A stretch of DNA of 64,000 bases from Ignavibacteriales bacterium (GCA_020635285.1 JACKAB010000044.1:310001-374000); one strand, 5' to 3'; positions 49,775 through 59,194 are shown, counted from the first letter of the stretch. Translations and numbers: made by a program. The notes: generated by a model from the letters alone, not told the origin.

Positions 49775-50746
49775 ATGAAAACTTTTGCTTTTACTTGTGG
49801 AGATATAAACGGAATTGGTCCAGAAATAGTTTTAAAAACAATTAATAAAATTAATTCTCAAAAAAAATATTCAGATAGTTTTTATTTGTCCAATTAATGT
49901 TTTTAAACAAACCTTAAAATTAGTCCCCGCCAAATTTAGTTATCACTATTCAAAAGAATTTCTATTTGATCAAGAAAATCCAAATAGTGTTCTAATTTAT
50001 GATTTTGGGACAGCAAAAATTCAATATGGAAAAGAAACTGCAAATTCTGGAAGAATCAGTTATAATTCAATAATGACGGCATGTAAACTTGCAAAGGAGA
50101 AAAAAGTTGATGCAATTGTTACCGCACCAATTTCTAAGTTTGCATTTCAGAAAGCTAAAATTAAATTTCCCGGCCATACAGAATTACTTGCTGAGTATTT
50201 TGGTGTTAAAAATTATGCAATGATGTTTGTAAGTAAGAAAATGAAAGCCGGTTTGATTACAATTCATATCCCAATTAAGGAAATTTCATGAAAACTTACC
50301 AAATCTAAATTAGAGAATACAATTGATGTAATAACGCATAGTTTAAGAAAAGATTTTGGAATTGAAAACCAAAAGTTGCTTTTACTTGGCTTAAATCCGC
50401 ACTCAGGTGAAAACGGTAAAATCGGGAAAGAAGAAGAAGTTGAATTAATTAATCCGGTTATAAAAAATATAATAAATATTTAGCAGGACCGTTTGTGCCG
50501 GATGCTTTTTTGGAAATCATTTATATAAAATTTTGATTGCACAATTGGAATTACCACGACCAAATTTTGATTCCATTTAAGCTTATGAATTTTGACAAAG
50601 GTGTAAACTTTACGGCAGGCTTGCCAATTGTTAGAACTTCTCCAGATCATGGAACTGCCTTTGATATTGCAGGAAAAGGAATTGCTAATGCCCAAAGTAC
50701 TATTGAAGCTTTTAATTTTGCCAAACTTATTTTGAAAAATAGATGA
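49775..50746 (+). CDS. pdxA: 4-hydroxythreonine-4-phosphate dehydrogenase, heavily frameshifted
   Basis: Vitamin B6 synthesis. Joined pieces show CGDINGIGPEIVLKTI, GRISYNSIMTACKLAKEKKV, DAIVTAPISKFAF, FPGHTELLAEYFGVKNYAMM, LLLLGLNPHSGENGKIG, AGPFVPDAFF, YHDQILIPFKLMNFDKGVNF and LPIVRTSPDHGTAFDIAGKG, the complete PdxA motif series with both metal histidines. Breaks lie at 49860-49867, about 50475-50480, 50507-50512, about 50525-50530 and about 50550. In addition there is an in-frame TGA at 50289-50291 (EIS-stop-KLTKSK). The true stop TGA overlaps the ATG of the methyltransferase gene. So many breaks could mean loss, but the pattern is the same as in essential neighbours. Confidence 0.8.
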
Positions 50747-51480
50747 GTTCAACCCCTCAAATTGTAAAACCATATACTTATTTTTCAAAAATTTATTCTC
50801 ATTTAATGAGCTCGGTAGATTATAAATATTGGGCAAAATATTTGATAGAAATACATGATACTATTGGTTCAAAAAAAGATATTGCTTTAGAATTGGCGGC
50901 AGGGAATTGTGAAATTTCTTCTTACCTAAAAAAACAATTTGCAAAACTTTATGTTTCTGATCTCTCATTTGAAATGCTAAAAAATAATAAAAAATGCAAA
51001 AACAAAATTTGTTGTAATATGATTAATCTTCCATTTAAAAATAAATTTGATTTTATTTATTCAACCTTTGATTCAATAAATTACTTAAATGATGAAACTC
51101 AGTTGAGTTTATTTTTTAATAATATTTCAAATCATTTGTCAGAGAATGGACATCTGGTTTTTGACGTAAGTCTTAAACATAATAGTCTTAAGCACTTAAA
51201 AAAACTAAATAGAAAAGGCAAATATAAAAATATTAGCTTTGAACAAATTAGTAAATTCGACGAAGAAACTTTAATTCATTCAAACTTAATCCGTATAAAA
51301 TTAAAAGACGGAAGTTGGGTTGAAGAATTACATAAGCAAAAAATTTACGATTTTTATTATTATTTTGAGGTTATAGAATCGAATGATTTATATGTATCAG
51401 AATGTTTTGATGCATTTGATTTTAAAGACGGAAATAGAGATTCTGACAGAATACAATTTATTGTTAAAAGGAAAAATTAA
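50743..51480 (+). CDS. SAM-dependent class I methyltransferase
   Basis: 245 residues. YWAKYLIEIHDT is followed by the SAM-binding ALELAAGNCEISSYLKKQF, an acidic residue in YVSDLSFEML, and FDFIYSTFDSINYLND, all of the small-molecule methyltransferase type. Substrate is unknown. The ATG overlaps the pdxA stop (ATGA) and its stop overlaps the ftsE start by one base, so the three genes are translationally coupled. Intact. Confidence 0.82.
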   Translation: MSSTPQIVKPYTYFSKIYSHLMSSVDYKYWAKYLIEIHDTIGSKKDIALELAAGNCEISSYLKKQFAKLYVSDLSFEMLKNNKKCKNKICCNMINLPFKNKFDFIYSTFDSINYLNDETQLSLFFNNISNHLSENGHLVFDVSLKHNSLKHLKKLNRKGKYKNISFEQISKFDEETLIHSNLIRIKLKDGSWVEELHKQKIYDFYYYFEVIESNDLYVSECFDAFDFKDGNRDSDRIQFIVKRKN

Positions 51481-52155
51481 TGTTAACATTTACAAATGTT
51501 GAATTTAAGTATTCAAACCAGCCGGTTTTTAATAATCTTAATCTGCAATTAAACGGCGGTGAATTTGCATTCTTGATTGGTAAAAGTGGAGTTGGTAAAT
51601 CTACATTGTTACAATTGGTTTATATGGATATTCTTCCGCAAGCTGGTTATGTGCAAGTGGCTGAGTTTAGTTCTGATACTATTAAAAGAAAACAATTACC
51701 TAAACTCAGAAAAAATTTGGGAATTGTTTTTCAAGATTTTAAACTTCTAGAAGATAGAAATGTTTATAATAATTTGGCATTTGTTTTGCATGTAACAGGA
51801 ACCCCATGAAAAATTATTAAGGATAAAATTATGGAGTCTTTAAAAAGTGTGGGGCTGGAACATAAATATAAAACATGCCAAATCAGCTTTCGGTGGGGAG
51901 CAGCAGCGCATTGCAATAGCACGAGCAATTATAAATGAGCCGAAATTAATTTTAGCAGATGAACCAACGGGAAATTTAGATCCGAAAACTTCAGATGAGA
52001 TTATGTTAATACTTAAAAAAAATAAATGAACGAGGAACAGCAATTTTATTTGCAACACACAATTATGATTTGGTAAAAAGACCGAAGCCCAAATTCTAAA
52101 AATAGAAGATGGAAAAGCCATAAAAGTAAAACTTAAAAATAGGGAAGAAAACTAA
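51480..52155 (+). CDS. ftsE: Cell-division ATP-binding protein FtsE (ABC type), frameshifted
   Basis: ABC ATPase: FLIGKSGVGKSTLLQLVYMD is Walker A, LRKNLGIVFQDFKLLEDRNV the Q-loop, and after repair NQLSGGEQQRIAIARAIINE and LILADEPTGNLDPKTSDE are the signature and Walker B, then ATHNYDLV. GIVFQDFKLL and ERGTAILFATHN fit FtsE, which with FtsX controls wall hydrolases at division. An in-frame TGA lies at 51807-51809 (TGTP-stop-KIIK). Single-base repairs are needed near 51870-51875, 51892-51896, 52012-52024 and 52078-52082. No ftsX follows; the gene ends convergently against adk with a 4-base overlap. Confidence 0.8.
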
Positions 52156-52796
52156 GTAACTATTTCTAAAATTTTCTTTGTAATCTCATTAACCGGTAAT
52201 GTAGCATCTATCTCGTAAATGTTATCGTGCTCTTTATAGTAATGTAAAACAGGACTCGTAGTTTTTTCAAAAATTTCCAGCCGATTCTTAATCACATCTT
52301 CTTCATCATCTTTTCTTTTTATAAAAGTATCAATGCTTCCACAAGACGGACACTTTAACGAATTTTTTAAGAAGTTAAGGTTTACAATATTTCCGCACGC
52401 TTTACACATTCTTCTCTGGGATAATCTATCAACAATAATATCGACGTCTGCAACTAAGCTGATTACGATGAGTGGATCATCAGAAATAACGTCAACAATA
52501 GTTTGTAAAACCTCAGCTTGATGAACCGAACGAGGATAACCATCAAGAATAAATCCTTTTTTACATTTTGGATCTTTCAAAACATCATCTATCAAATGCG
52601 TCATAATATCATCAGGAACAAGTTCGCCTCTGTTCATTGTTTCTTTGGCTTTAATTCCCAGCCAACTTTTTTTTGTAATAGCTTCTCGTAATATATCGCC
52701 GGTGGAAATATGAGGAAGATTCAATTTGGAAGAAACAATTTTTGCTTGAGTGCCTTTGCCAACGCCGGGAGCGCCAAAAAATAATATCATTTTCAA
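52152..52796 (-). CDS. adk: Adenylate kinase (zinc-lid type)
   Basis: 214 residues. Walker A FFGAPGVGKGTQAKI, NMP-binding HISTGDILREA, FILDGYPRSVHQAEVL and a lid with four cysteines (CKACGN, CPSCGS) that should bind zinc or iron. It equilibrates ATP, ADP and AMP. The coding strand is opposite to ftsE, with the 3' ends overlapping by four bases. AGGAGG precedes the start on the minus strand. Intact. Confidence 0.95.
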   Translation of the reverse strand: MKMILFFGAPGVGKGTQAKIVSSKLNLPHISTGDILREAITKKSWLGIKAKETMNRGELVPDDIMTHLIDDVLKDPKCKKGFILDGYPRSVHQAEVLQTIVDVISDDPLIVISLVADVDIIVDRLSQRRMCKACGNIVNLNFLKNSLKCPSCGSIDTFIKRKDDEEDVIKNRLEIFEKTTSPVLHYYKEHDNIYEIDATLPVNEITKKILEIVT

Positions 52797-52841
52797 ATTA
52801 AACCTCCTAAAACAATGAAAAAATCAGTACAAAAGTATTTA

Positions 52842-53318
52842 TTAATTATCAGTTGTAAAATTCCTTTTCTTTTTAAAGAATGATTGAAGCAAATTTTTAC
52901 TTTCTTCGGCATAAATACCCGAATAAACTTTTATATCGATATTATACTTATTATCCACAAGTAAATTGTATTGAGAGCCTGCAGCACCTTGCTTTGGTTC
53001 AAAAGTTCCAAAATATACATTTTTAATTCTTGATAGTAGAATAGCACCTGTGCACATTACACAAGGCTCAACGGTAATATAAATATCGCATTTATCTAAA
53101 ATTTTGGAACCCAAATGATTAGATGCCGCAGTTATTGCAAGCATTTCTGCATGTGCGGTTGAATCGTTAAGCATTTGTGTTTGATTATGTCCGCGACCAA
53201 TAATTCTATTTTCAAAAACTACAACAGCTCCAATAGGTACTTCATCTTTTTCAAAAGCAAACTCAGCTTCTTGCAAAGCGGCGTACATAAATTTATATAC
53301 TGATTCAGAGAATAGCAA
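52842..53318 (-). CDS. tadA: tRNA-specific adenosine-34 deaminase
   Basis: 158 residues, cytidine-deaminase fold. DEVPIGAVVVFENRIIGRGH, then the zinc site TAHAEMLAI (His-Ala-Glu) and VEPCVMCTGAILLSRI (Pro-Cys-x-x-Cys). KQGAAGSQYNLL closes the active site. TadA makes inosine at the wobble position of tRNA-Arg(ACG). A tRNA-Arg with anticodon ACG lies only 0.7 kb away at 54060, so enzyme and substrate genes are neighbours in this window. Intact. Confidence 0.93.
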   Translation of the reverse strand: MLFSESVYKFMYAALQEAEFAFEKDEVPIGAVVVFENRIIGRGHNQTQMLNDSTAHAEMLAITAASNHLGSKILDKCDIYITVEPCVMCTGAILLSRIKNVYFGTFEPKQGAAGSQYNLLVDNKYNIDIKVYSGIYAEESKNLLQSFFKKKRNFTTDN

Positions 53319-53342
53319 AATTTTTGAAGTTATTTAATTTAG

Positions 53343-53416
53343 TACGCCCGGAAGGAATCGAACCCTCAACCCCCAGAGCCGAAATCTGGTGCTCTATCCA
53401 ATTGAGCTACGGACGC
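53343..53416 (-). tRNA. tRNA-Arg (anticodon TCG)
   Basis: Minus-strand cloverleaf of 74 bases. Acceptor GCGTCCG pairs with CGGGCGT (two wobble pairs), D-stem GCTC/GAGC, anticodon stem CCAGA/TCTGG around loop TTTCGGC, and T arm GAGGG/CCTTC around TTCGATT. Loop positions 34-36 read TCG, decoding CGA. The 3' CCA is not encoded. Confidence 0.92.
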
Positions 53417-53577
53417 TTTTAATAATGATGTACAAATATATTACTTTGTCTGAGAAATTAAAAGATGCTAATCAATAAAACAAATAATTTATTTTGACAA
53501 ATCCCTATTTTTAAAAATATAACCTTAAGAAAATCAAAAAATAGTATTATTTTAGCGCTTCAAATTTAAGGAATTAT

Positions 53578-53982
53578 ATGAAGTACAACGATGTAAATTG
53601 GCAAGATAGATTTGAGATAAAAGAATCAAGTAAAGAAAATGCTGGTCGTGGAGTTTTTGTAAAAACAAATATTAAGAAAGGTGAACATATTGGGTACTAT
53701 ACAGGTAAGGTGTTAAATGCCAAACAGATACAAAGAGAACCCTATGTTTCTTCATCCTATTTAGTTCAAGTTACACATAATTATTTTATTTTAGGTGAGG
53801 GTAAAGGAATAAATTTTGTAAGTTTTATTAACCATTGCAGTAAGCCTAATGCAGAATTGGTTGTTTCAAATAGATGGAAGACTGCTCGAATAGTCGCATT
53901 AAAAAAAATAAAAAAAGGCGAGGAAATATATTATAATTATTCAGATGAGTATTGGGAAAATATTGGAAAAACGCCGAAATAG
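53578..53982 (+). CDS. Minimal SET-domain protein (putative lysine methyltransferase)
   Basis: 134 residues, nearly all SET domain. ENAGRGVFVKTNIKKGEHIG binds SAM (GxG), FVSFINHCSKPNAEL is the NHxxxPN-like motif, and KKGEEIYYNYSDEYW gives the catalytic Tyr region (EEIxxxY). Pre-SET, I-SET extension and post-SET cysteines are absent. Bacterial SET proteins methylate proteins such as ribosomal or histone-like targets in the few studied cases; the target here is unknown. It lies between two divergently transcribed tRNA-Arg genes. Intact frame. Confidence 0.78.
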   Translation: MKYNDVNWQDRFEIKESSKENAGRGVFVKTNIKKGEHIGYYTGKVLNAKQIQREPYVSSSYLVQVTHNYFILGEGKGINFVSFINHCSKPNAELVVSNRWKTARIVALKKIKKGEEIYYNYSDEYWENIGKTPK

Positions 53983-54059
53983 TTTAGAACTATCATTTAG
54001 TGAAATCAAGAAAAATATTAAAACAAATAAATAATTTTGTATTTTTGTAATTCAAAAAT

Positions 54060-54133
54060 GCACCCGTAGCTCAACTGGATAGAGCATTTGACTACGAATC
54101 AAAAGGTTAGAGGTTCGAATCCTCTCGGGTGTA
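54060..54133 (+). tRNA. tRNA-Arg (anticodon ACG)
   Basis: Acceptor GCACCCG pairs with CGGGTGT, D-stem GCTC/GAGC, anticodon stem TTTGA/TCAAA around CTACGAA, T arm AGAGG/CCTCT around TTCGAAT. Anticodon ACG, whose first base TadA would convert to inosine. CCA is encoded at 54134-54136, unlike the TCG tRNA nearby. Confidence 0.95.
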
Positions 54134-54136
54134 CCA

Positions 54137-54927
54137 AGTGTTATATAAAACAATAATTTACAAGAATCAAACACACAATCTCCTCAACATCCCTTTTAAA
54201 ATAAATAATTTGTTCTAAATTGCTTGAAAAAAAAAGCAAGATGGCCACCCCAAATTAATTTCTTGGATTTTATCCTCAAGTCAAAATAATTTGTAATCAA
54301 TGAAAAAAAAAATAGAATTATTAATTAATCATAAAATGTAGAATTAATATTTTAGCGTTATGAACTTTATAAATTATCAAAAAAATATAAATTTGTGAGA
54401 ATCAAATGGTATTAAAAAATATTTAATTTATAAATTATTCCGACCTAGAAAAGAATTATAGCAGTGAAGAAAAGATCAGACTCTAAGGCAAAAGAAAAAG
54501 AACAAACTTATTAACTAATTTTTTTTTTTTTAACAAACTAGAATGATGGAAACTGTCTATTAAATAATTACTGACTTTGTCCATAACCTTTTGAAGACAT
54601 ACAATTATGTAATTGATCTGGCTGCGAAGTCGCAGTTTATAACAAACGTCATAAATGGATTGAAAGCTTTGTAAATTTTCGCTAATTCTAGATTTGTGGA
54701 ATATCTATACTGCCTGCTGTTTGCTTTCTAAAAACTGTTTTCTTATTGGAGGTCTTCAAAAATTTTTGTTGTTTGACATTCCAATAAAAATGATCAATAA
54801 ATATAAATCATGTCAATTTCTATATAATTATTATGATTTTCAATTAAAGATTTTATAAATTGTTTATAGTAGATTTATAATTGTTAAGTAATTTGGTACG
54901 GTTCTAAGACCGTTTTTTAGATTTATA
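54137..54927. other. Gene-free AT-rich stretch upstream of the glycan locus
   Basis: No ORF with protein-like features was seen on either strand in about 790 bases. A GC-rich small hairpin CTGCG-AAGT-CGCAG (54622-54635) followed by TTTAT could be a terminator or a relic. TTGCTT and AAGCAA flank an A run near 54220-54239. Otherwise nothing was recognised. It separates the tRNA/SET region from the regulated locus. Confidence 0.4.
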
Positions 54928-54945
54928 TGCCAAACCGGTTTGGCA
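54928..54945. promoter_or_regulatory. Perfect 18-bp palindrome, probable operator of the LacI-type regulator
   Basis: TGCCAAACCGGTTTGGCA is a perfect inverted repeat centred on CG, the form typical of LacI/GalR-family operators. It ends ten bases before the ATG of the LacI-type gene at 54956, so the regulator probably represses its own gene and perhaps others in the locus. No second copy was seen by eye in 55-64 kb. Confidence 0.72.
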
Positions 54946-54955
54946 AGTACTGAAA

Positions 54956-55975
54956 ATGAAAAATATTTCTTTACAAGATATTTCAAAAAGTTTGAAAATT
55001 TCAAAATCGACCATTTCAATTGTATTAAATGATAGGGGCGATGAGAAACGTATTAGTAAAAAAACCCAGGAAAAAATTCAAAAGTTTGCTAAAAAACATA
55101 ATTACAAAGCTAATCAATTAGCCCGTGGATTAAGCCGTGGCAAAAGCGATATGATTGGATTGATTGTCCCCAATATATCAGACAGTTTTTACGCACGGAT
55201 TGCTAGAAGAATTGAGTACAAAGCTGAAAAATCTGGGTATAATGTTATATTCAGTAGTACTGGCGAGAGTAAAGTAAAAGAAAGCCAGTTGATACAGTCG
55301 ATGTTAGACCGGCAAGTTGATGGATTAATAATTGCTTCCTCTCAGAAAAATGAAGAAGACATTAAAAGGCTAAAACGAAACAATTTCCCCTTTGTTTTAA
55401 TTGACAGACATTACCCGAATATTGAAACAAATTATGTGATAATGGATAATTATGGTGGGACGTCTTTAGCTGTTGAGCAATTAATTAAGCATGGACGAAA
55501 GCAGATTGGATTTATAACATTGAAACCCGGACTTGAGGCATTGAAAGAGCGTTTATATGGTTATTCTCAGACAATGGAAAAACGAGGATTACCAATAAAA
55601 GCTGAATACATACAAGAATTGAATTATGAGAGTATTGAATTAAAAATGCATCAAGTTATAAAAAAAATTGTAGAAGTTCCTAACAATATTGACGGAATAG
55701 TATTTGCAACGCATTTTTTGGCAGCGGCTGGAATAAGAGAATTAAGGAAACTTAATATTAGAATACCTATGGACGTTGCCATTGTGAGTTTCGGGCAGAT
55801 GAGTGCTTTCGACCTTATTGAACCTCCTATTACAGCCATACAATTGCCGAGTAATGAAATTGGTGATAAAGCAGTAGATGTTCTTCTGAAAAATATGAAA
55901 GAGGCGGATTCAGGGTATGAAAAAATCTGTTTGAAAGCAAATATTGTGATTAGAAAATCATGCGGTATGCTTTAA
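54956..55975 (+). CDS. LacI-family transcriptional regulator
   Basis: 339 residues. N-terminal helix-turn-helix ISLQDISKSLKISKSTISIV with LND and the hinge-helix region ANQLARGLSRGKSDMIGLIV. Then a periplasmic-binding-protein-like ligand domain: NISDSFYARIARRIEYKAEK, DGLIIASSQKNEE, VEQLIKHGRKQIGFITL and the C-terminal FGQMSAFDLIEPPITAIQLP. The ligand is probably a sugar released by the enzymes encoded downstream. No Shine-Dalgarno stands before the ATG and the operator (54928-54945) reaches to within ten bases of it. A weak 7-bp hairpin (55980-56003) follows. Confidence 0.9.
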   Translation: MKNISLQDISKSLKISKSTISIVLNDRGDEKRISKKTQEKIQKFAKKHNYKANQLARGLSRGKSDMIGLIVPNISDSFYARIARRIEYKAEKSGYNVIFSSTGESKVKESQLIQSMLDRQVDGLIIASSQKNEEDIKRLKRNNFPFVLIDRHYPNIETNYVIMDNYGGTSLAVEQLIKHGRKQIGFITLKPGLEALKERLYGYSQTMEKRGLPIKAEYIQELNYESIELKMHQVIKKIVEVPNNIDGIVFATHFLAAAGIRELRKLNIRIPMDVAIVSFGQMSAFDLIEPPITAIQLPSNEIGDKAVDVLLKNMKEADSGYEKICLKANIVIRKSCGML

Positions 55976-56205
55976 TATTTTTGTTTGTCATTAAATAAAC
56001 AAATTTAGTTGTAATATCAAGTAAGTACTAATAGGGATTAGGTCAAATAATATTTAGACTGAGAGACTTTATTTAATTATCCGTGCACGTATCTTGATTA
56101 AAAATGAGAAGTTATTGAAAGTTAAAATAGTACCGCAATATTGATATCAGAAATGATTTAAAATAATAAAATGAATTATTCATAGTTTTAAGGAATTTTA
56201 ATAAA

Positions 56206-56770
56206 ATGAAAAAAAATCTTAACTCATTATTTTTTCTTTTCACTTTCCTCAATATAGTGTTTAGCATAAATTCATCTGTTTCAGTCTTTTACAAAATAGA
56301 CCCAACGAAAAATACAGCCCAGGCTTTATTCCAGCATCTTTTATTTGTAAGTAGTAAATCTTGTTATTGGGAAGGGAACCTATATTCCCAGCATGCTAGC
56401 CAGGCATACTCGCACATACTTATTTCGCAAGCTGCAGATTATTCCTCAGGAAGTTTGATCGCTGCGCAATATAACGAGCCATTATTTGGCGTGCTTAATC
56501 CTAAAAAAAAATCATCAAAAGCTAACCTTACTGCTGAACAAAGCTTTTATTTAATAAATGGAAAAGGTATTATCGTATCTGCAGTAAAAAAGCAGACGAC
56601 TCTTATATTTTTATCATGAGGATGTATAATAGAAATAAAGAAAGTAAAATTCTTTCATTGAGTCTTACTTCAATTTTGATGGTGTCTTCCAAACCAACAT
56701 GATTGAAGAAAATCCAAAAGAAATTAAAAAACTGAAAGTTTGCAAGTATACGATTGAGAGGTGGAGTTAG
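56206..56770 (+). pseudogene. Truncated GH38 alpha-mannosidase remnant
   Basis: A signal-peptide-like start (MKKNLNSLFFLFTFLNIVFS) leads to YNEPLFGVLNPKKKSS, SFYLINGKGIIVSAVKKADD and, after one-base repairs near 56597 and 56680, IFIMRMYNRNKESKI and GVFQTNMIEENPKEIKKLKV, ending at 56770. The NxPL, VxxSAxKKAxD, xxRxYN and xxxTNxxEE series is the C-terminal beta domain of GH38 alpha-mannosidases (about 1000 residues). The catalytic barrel is absent, so this is about 190 residues of a former gene. An alternative is a short stand-alone beta-domain protein. It lies between the regulator and the GH92 gene. Confidence 0.55.
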
Positions 56771-56880
56771 ATTGAGGAAAATAATATGATCAAGAGTGAA
56801 ATATAACTATAAAATTAAGAAGTAAAGATAAAGTTCCTGGTAGATAAAATACCAAACAAAAATTGGAGAGGATTAAAAAA

Positions 56881-59194
56881 ATGTACAAATCAGTATTAGC
56901 TGTTATTCTTTTACTTTTATGTCTTTCATGTTCAACGACAGATAATGAAAATATTAACAAAGTTTCAATTGTTGATTATGTAAATCCGTTAATGGGAACT
57001 GATTCAAAATATTCGTTATCAAATGGAAATACATACCCCTGCAATCGCTACTCCTTGGGGTATGAATTTCTGGACTCCTATGACATCTCCAATGGGAGAT
57101 GGCTGGACTTACAAGTATAATGAAAACAAAATCAGAGGTATTAAACAAACCCATCAACCTAGTCCTTGGATAAATGATTATGCAGCATTTTCTTTAATGG
57201 CTGTAACCGGTAAAATGAAATATAAAGAAGGTGAAAGGGCTTCATGGTTCTCACATAAAGCGGAAACTGTAAAACCATATCATTACAAAGTTTATTTAGC
57301 AGATTATGATGTTGTTGCAGAAGTTACACCCACCAACGCGCAGCTCAATTTAGATTTACATTCCCGGAATCAGATTCATCATATATCATGTTGGATGGTT
57401 TTAATCAAGGATCAATGGTAACCATTATTCCGGAGAAAAGAAAAATTATTGGTTATTGCAGAAATCATCATGGAGGAGTTCCGAAGAATTTCCATAATTA
57501 CTTTGTTGCCGAATTTGATAAGGATTTTGAATATACTCACACTTGGAAAGATGATTGGAAATTACAGAAAAATTCTTTGAATAGTGAGGGCGAACATGTT
57601 GGTGCTATTGTTGGATTTAAAACTAAAAAGGAGAGAAGCAGTTAATGTTAAAGTTGCATCGTCTTTTATCAGCATTGAGCAAGCCTCACTTAATTTATCA
57701 AGAGAAATTAACAATGATTCGTTTGACGAAACAAAATTGAAAGCACAAACGGTTTGGGAAAATGAATTAAGCAGAATCAAAATTGAAGATAGTAATTCTG
57801 ATAACATAAAAACATTCTATTCTTGTTTGTATCGCGTATTACTTTTTCCAAGAAAATTTTATGAATATAATGAACTTAATGAAGTGATTCATTATAGCCC
57901 TTATAACGGTGAAGTATTGCCGGGATATATGTTTACCGACAATGGATTTTGGGATACATTCAGAGCCGTTTTCCCATTTTAAATTTGATGTATCCTGAAT
58001 TAAATAAAAAATTATGAAAGGACTAGTGAACACATATAAGGAATCTGGTTGGCTCCCAGAATGGGCAAGCCCAGGCCATCGTGATTGTATGATCGGGTCA
58101 AACTCAGCAATAAATATCTCAGATGCATATTTAAAAGGGAATGTGGAAGATGAGGATGTTGAAGTGCTACTAGAGGCGATGTTAAAAATGCTGCAGTTGA
58201 TGATGGACGTCCTTATAAATCGGTAGGTAGAGAAGGTGTAGATTATTACAATAAGCTTGGTTATGTTCCATATGATGTTGGGATTAATGAAAATACTGCG
58301 CGTACTTTGGAGTATGCATTTGCTGATTTCAATATTGCTGAAATGGCTGAAAAGTTAGGAAAGCATGAGCTTGCTGAAAAGTTTTACAAGCAGTCAATGA
58401 ATTATAAAAATGTTTTCGATCCTTCAGTTAATCTAATGAGAGGAAAAAATGAGGATGGTACTTTTCAGTCACCTTTTAATCTTTTAAAATGGGGCGATGC
58501 ATTTACCGAGGGCAATAGCCTTCATTATACTTGGTCAGTATTTCATGATGTTCAAGGACTTATTGATTTAATGGGTGGGAATGAAAAGTTCATTGAACAA
58601 CTTGACAATGTATTTGAAATGCCTCCTCATTACGATGATTCCTACTATGGATTTACCATTCATGAGATAAGGGAAATGCAAATTGTAAATATGGGTAATT
58701 ATGCTCATGGAAATCAGCCGATACAGCACATGATTTATTTATATAATTATGCTGGCGTACCTTACAAGGCTCAAAAAAGAATTCGTGAAGTTTTAGATAA
58801 GCTTTATTCTGCTACTCCAGATGGATATTGCGGTGATGAGGATAACGGACAAACTTCAGCATGGTACGTTTTTAGTTCGTTAGGTTTTTATCCAGTTACT
58901 CCATGAATTGATCAATACGTGCTTGGCTCTCCATTATTTGATAAGGCAACCTTAAAATTAGAGAATAGAAATCAATTTATTATAAAAGCAAATACCAATT
59001 CCAAAGAATATTATTATATAAAATCTGTCAGTCTAAATAGGGAAAATTATAATAATAGCTATTTAAAATTTGATGATATTCGAAATGGAGGAGAATTAGA
59101 ATTTAATTTGTCCGAGATCCCAAATAAAAGTTGGGGAAGTAGTTTAACAAATGCTCCTTACTCATTTAGTGAGGATAAAAATTCAAATAAATAA
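56881..59194 (+). CDS. GH92 exo-alpha-mannosidase-type lipoprotein, frameshifted
   Basis: Start at ATG 56881 gives a lipobox (LLLCLSC). The joined frames cover a whole GH92: YVNPLMGTD, GNTYPAIATPWGMNFWTPM, FPESDSSYIMLDGFNQGSMV, GYMFTDNGFWDTFRAVFPF, SGWLPEWASPGHRDCMIGSN, WGDAFTEGNSLHYTWSVFHD, YAHGNQPIQHMIYLYNYAG, GYCGDEDNGQTSAWYVFSSL and GFYPVTP-stop-IDQYVLGSPLF. Family members are calcium-dependent inverting alpha-mannosidases. In the HGN[E/Q]P motif the general-acid Glu is Gln here. Breaks: 57041-57044, 57358-57362, about 57632-57640, 57976-57980, 58007-58012, 58184-58188, and an in-frame TGA at 58904-58906 where Gly is conserved in the family. Outer-membrane-facing or periplasmic. Confidence 0.82.

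Noticed and set aside
50480..50836. Minus-strand 118-aa frame spanning the pdxA/methyltransferase junction
   Set aside because: Both strands cannot be right here, and the plus strand carries PdxA motifs and the methyltransferase start.
54622..54635. CTGCG/CGCAG hairpin as a confident terminator
   Set aside because: The stem is only five pairs, the T tract is short and no gene ends nearby on the plus strand.
56836..56876. Second LacI operator before the GH92 gene (CCAAACAAAAATTGG)
   Set aside because: It shares only half-site letters with the perfect palindrome, and the centre and spacing differ.
50289..58906. TGA recoded as glycine or another amino acid
   Set aside because: TGA ends coxA, pyrK, pdxA and prmC exactly at overlaps with the next start codon, so it works as a stop. 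Only three internal cases exist.
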